DNA of 64,000 nt, taken from assembly GCA_022763485.1 (NCBI GenBank), contig JALEGX010000086.1:1-64000 (forward strand). The letters run 5' to 3'. The DNA comes from Paracoccaceae bacterium (GTDB taxonomy: Bacteria; Pseudomonadota; Alphaproteobacteria; Rhodobacterales; Rhodobacteraceae). The translations under genes were made by a program, and so were the position numbers. Below the pieces are notes generated by a model. It saw only the letters and a list, made by a program, of their open reading frames with translations, was not told the DNA's origin and did no database searches. Shown in pieces: positions 63,406-64,000 of this stretch (position 1 is its first letter; each line of letters opens with the position of its first letter).

Positions 63406-64000
63406 CATGTCCAACGCCTTTCTGAACGACATCTCGGCCACGCTTGCGCAGATCGAAGACGACGGTCTGTATAAGCGCGAGCGCATGATCACCTCACCGC
63501 AGGGCGGTGAGATCATGGTGGGCGACCGCGAAGTCATCAACCTCTGCGCCAACAACTATCTGGGGCTGGCAGATCACCCCGCGCTGATCGAAGCGGCACA
63601 GGCGGCGATGGGTCCCAAGGGGTTCGGCATGGCGAGCGTGCGGTTCATCTGCGGCACCCAGGACATTCACCGCGAGCTGGAGCAGAAGCTGGCGCAATTC
63701 CTGGGCAAGGATGATGCGATCCTGTTTGCCGCTTGTTTCGACGCCAATGGGGGGCTGTTCGAACCGCTACTGGGTCCAGAGGATGCAATCATTTCCGACA
63801 GCCTTAACCATGCGTCGATCATCGACGGCGTGCGGCTGTGCAAGGCAAAGCGCTATCGCTACCTGAACAGTGACATGAACGACCTTGAGGCCTGGCTGAA
63901 GCAGGCGCGGGAGGATGGCGCCCGCCACATCATGATCGCCACGGATGGTGTATTTTCGATGGATGGCTATCTGGCAAAGCTGCCGGAAATCCGGGCGCTA
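63406..64000 (+). CDS. kbl: 2-amino-3-ketobutyrate CoA ligase (glycine C-acetyltransferase), 3' end outside window
   Basis: The first 198 residues of a PLP enzyme of the alpha-oxoamine synthase family, which cleaves 2-amino-3-oxobutyrate with CoA into glycine and acetyl-CoA. It begins [23 protein letters not shown], then [31 protein letters not shown] and [11 protein letters not shown], all Kbl hallmarks. The PLP lysine lies beyond the window edge. AAGGAG is well placed before the ATG. A tdh gene is expected downstream but is not visible. Supplies glycine, which links to the SHMT paralogue. Confidence 0.92.

Overview
The window looks like chromosome from a GC-rich marine alphaproteobacterium of the Roseobacter group (Rhodobacteraceae). 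The clues are the order ubiB-ubiE / mutM-enoyl-CoA hydratase-rpsT-dnaA-dnaN-recF-gyrB, the dense set of catabolic operons for methylated amines, aromatic acids and sulfated compounds, and GcvA-like LysR regulators. Species cannot be fixed from the sequence alone. No tRNA, rRNA, IS element, prophage or CRISPR array was seen.

Layout. (1) 0.4-5.4 kb: a five-gene homoprotocatechuate (3,4-dihydroxyphenylacetate) meta-cleavage operon hpaE-D-G-H-I behind a promoter with a small palindromic operator. (2) 5.4-7.8 kb: an exported dienelactone-hydrolase-like protein, an exported SnoaL/NTF2-like protein and a convergent AraC regulator. (3) 7.9-17.3 kb: a MarR-centred divergon. Leftward run marR, a sulfatase, an MBL hydrolase and a dimethylformamidase-like protein; rightward run a tripartite tricarboxylate-type transporter (TctC-B-A) and a second sulfatase. 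Two palindromic MarR-type operators lie between. (4) 17.4-21.9 kb: amidase, ThDP enzyme and tricarballylate-dehydrogenase-like flavoprotein. (5) 22-48 kb: a large one-carbon/methylated-amine region. It has two MttB-family (COG5598) methyltransferase-like genes, four FAD-GcvT (dimethylglycine dehydrogenase-like) proteins, one of them frameshifted, two aldehyde dehydrogenases, three PLP aminotransferase-type enzymes, a D-glutamate-cyclase-domain protein, an SHMT paralogue and three LysR regulators. (6) 48-64 kb: the replication/housekeeping block, then a thiolase, an XRE-cupin regulator and the start of kbl, cut by the window end.

How the parts may work together (inference). In region 5 the MttB-like proteins would start demethylation of quaternary amines. 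The FAD-GcvT proteins would oxidise the resulting tertiary/secondary N-methyl amines and pass formaldehyde equivalents to tetrahydrofolate. The SHMT paralogue would combine methylene-THF with glycine, and the transaminases and aldehyde dehydrogenases would process the carbon skeleton. No corrinoid protein is encoded here, so the methyl acceptor for MttB is unknown. The best unifying observation is a LysR-type box repeated 76-82 bp upstream of four separate start codons (mttB1, mttB2, the class III aminotransferase and the SHMT), always in the same orientation to its gene. This suggests one co-regulated network. A second undescribed candidate is the sulfatase/TTT/MBL/DMFase-like MarR module: both sulfatases lack signal peptides, so a sulfated substrate is probably imported first and cleaved in the cytoplasm.

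A family of AT-rich palindromes (core like AGAATTTTCG/CGAAAATTCT) is scattered between genes, and two related palindromes lie in frame inside one FAD-GcvT gene.
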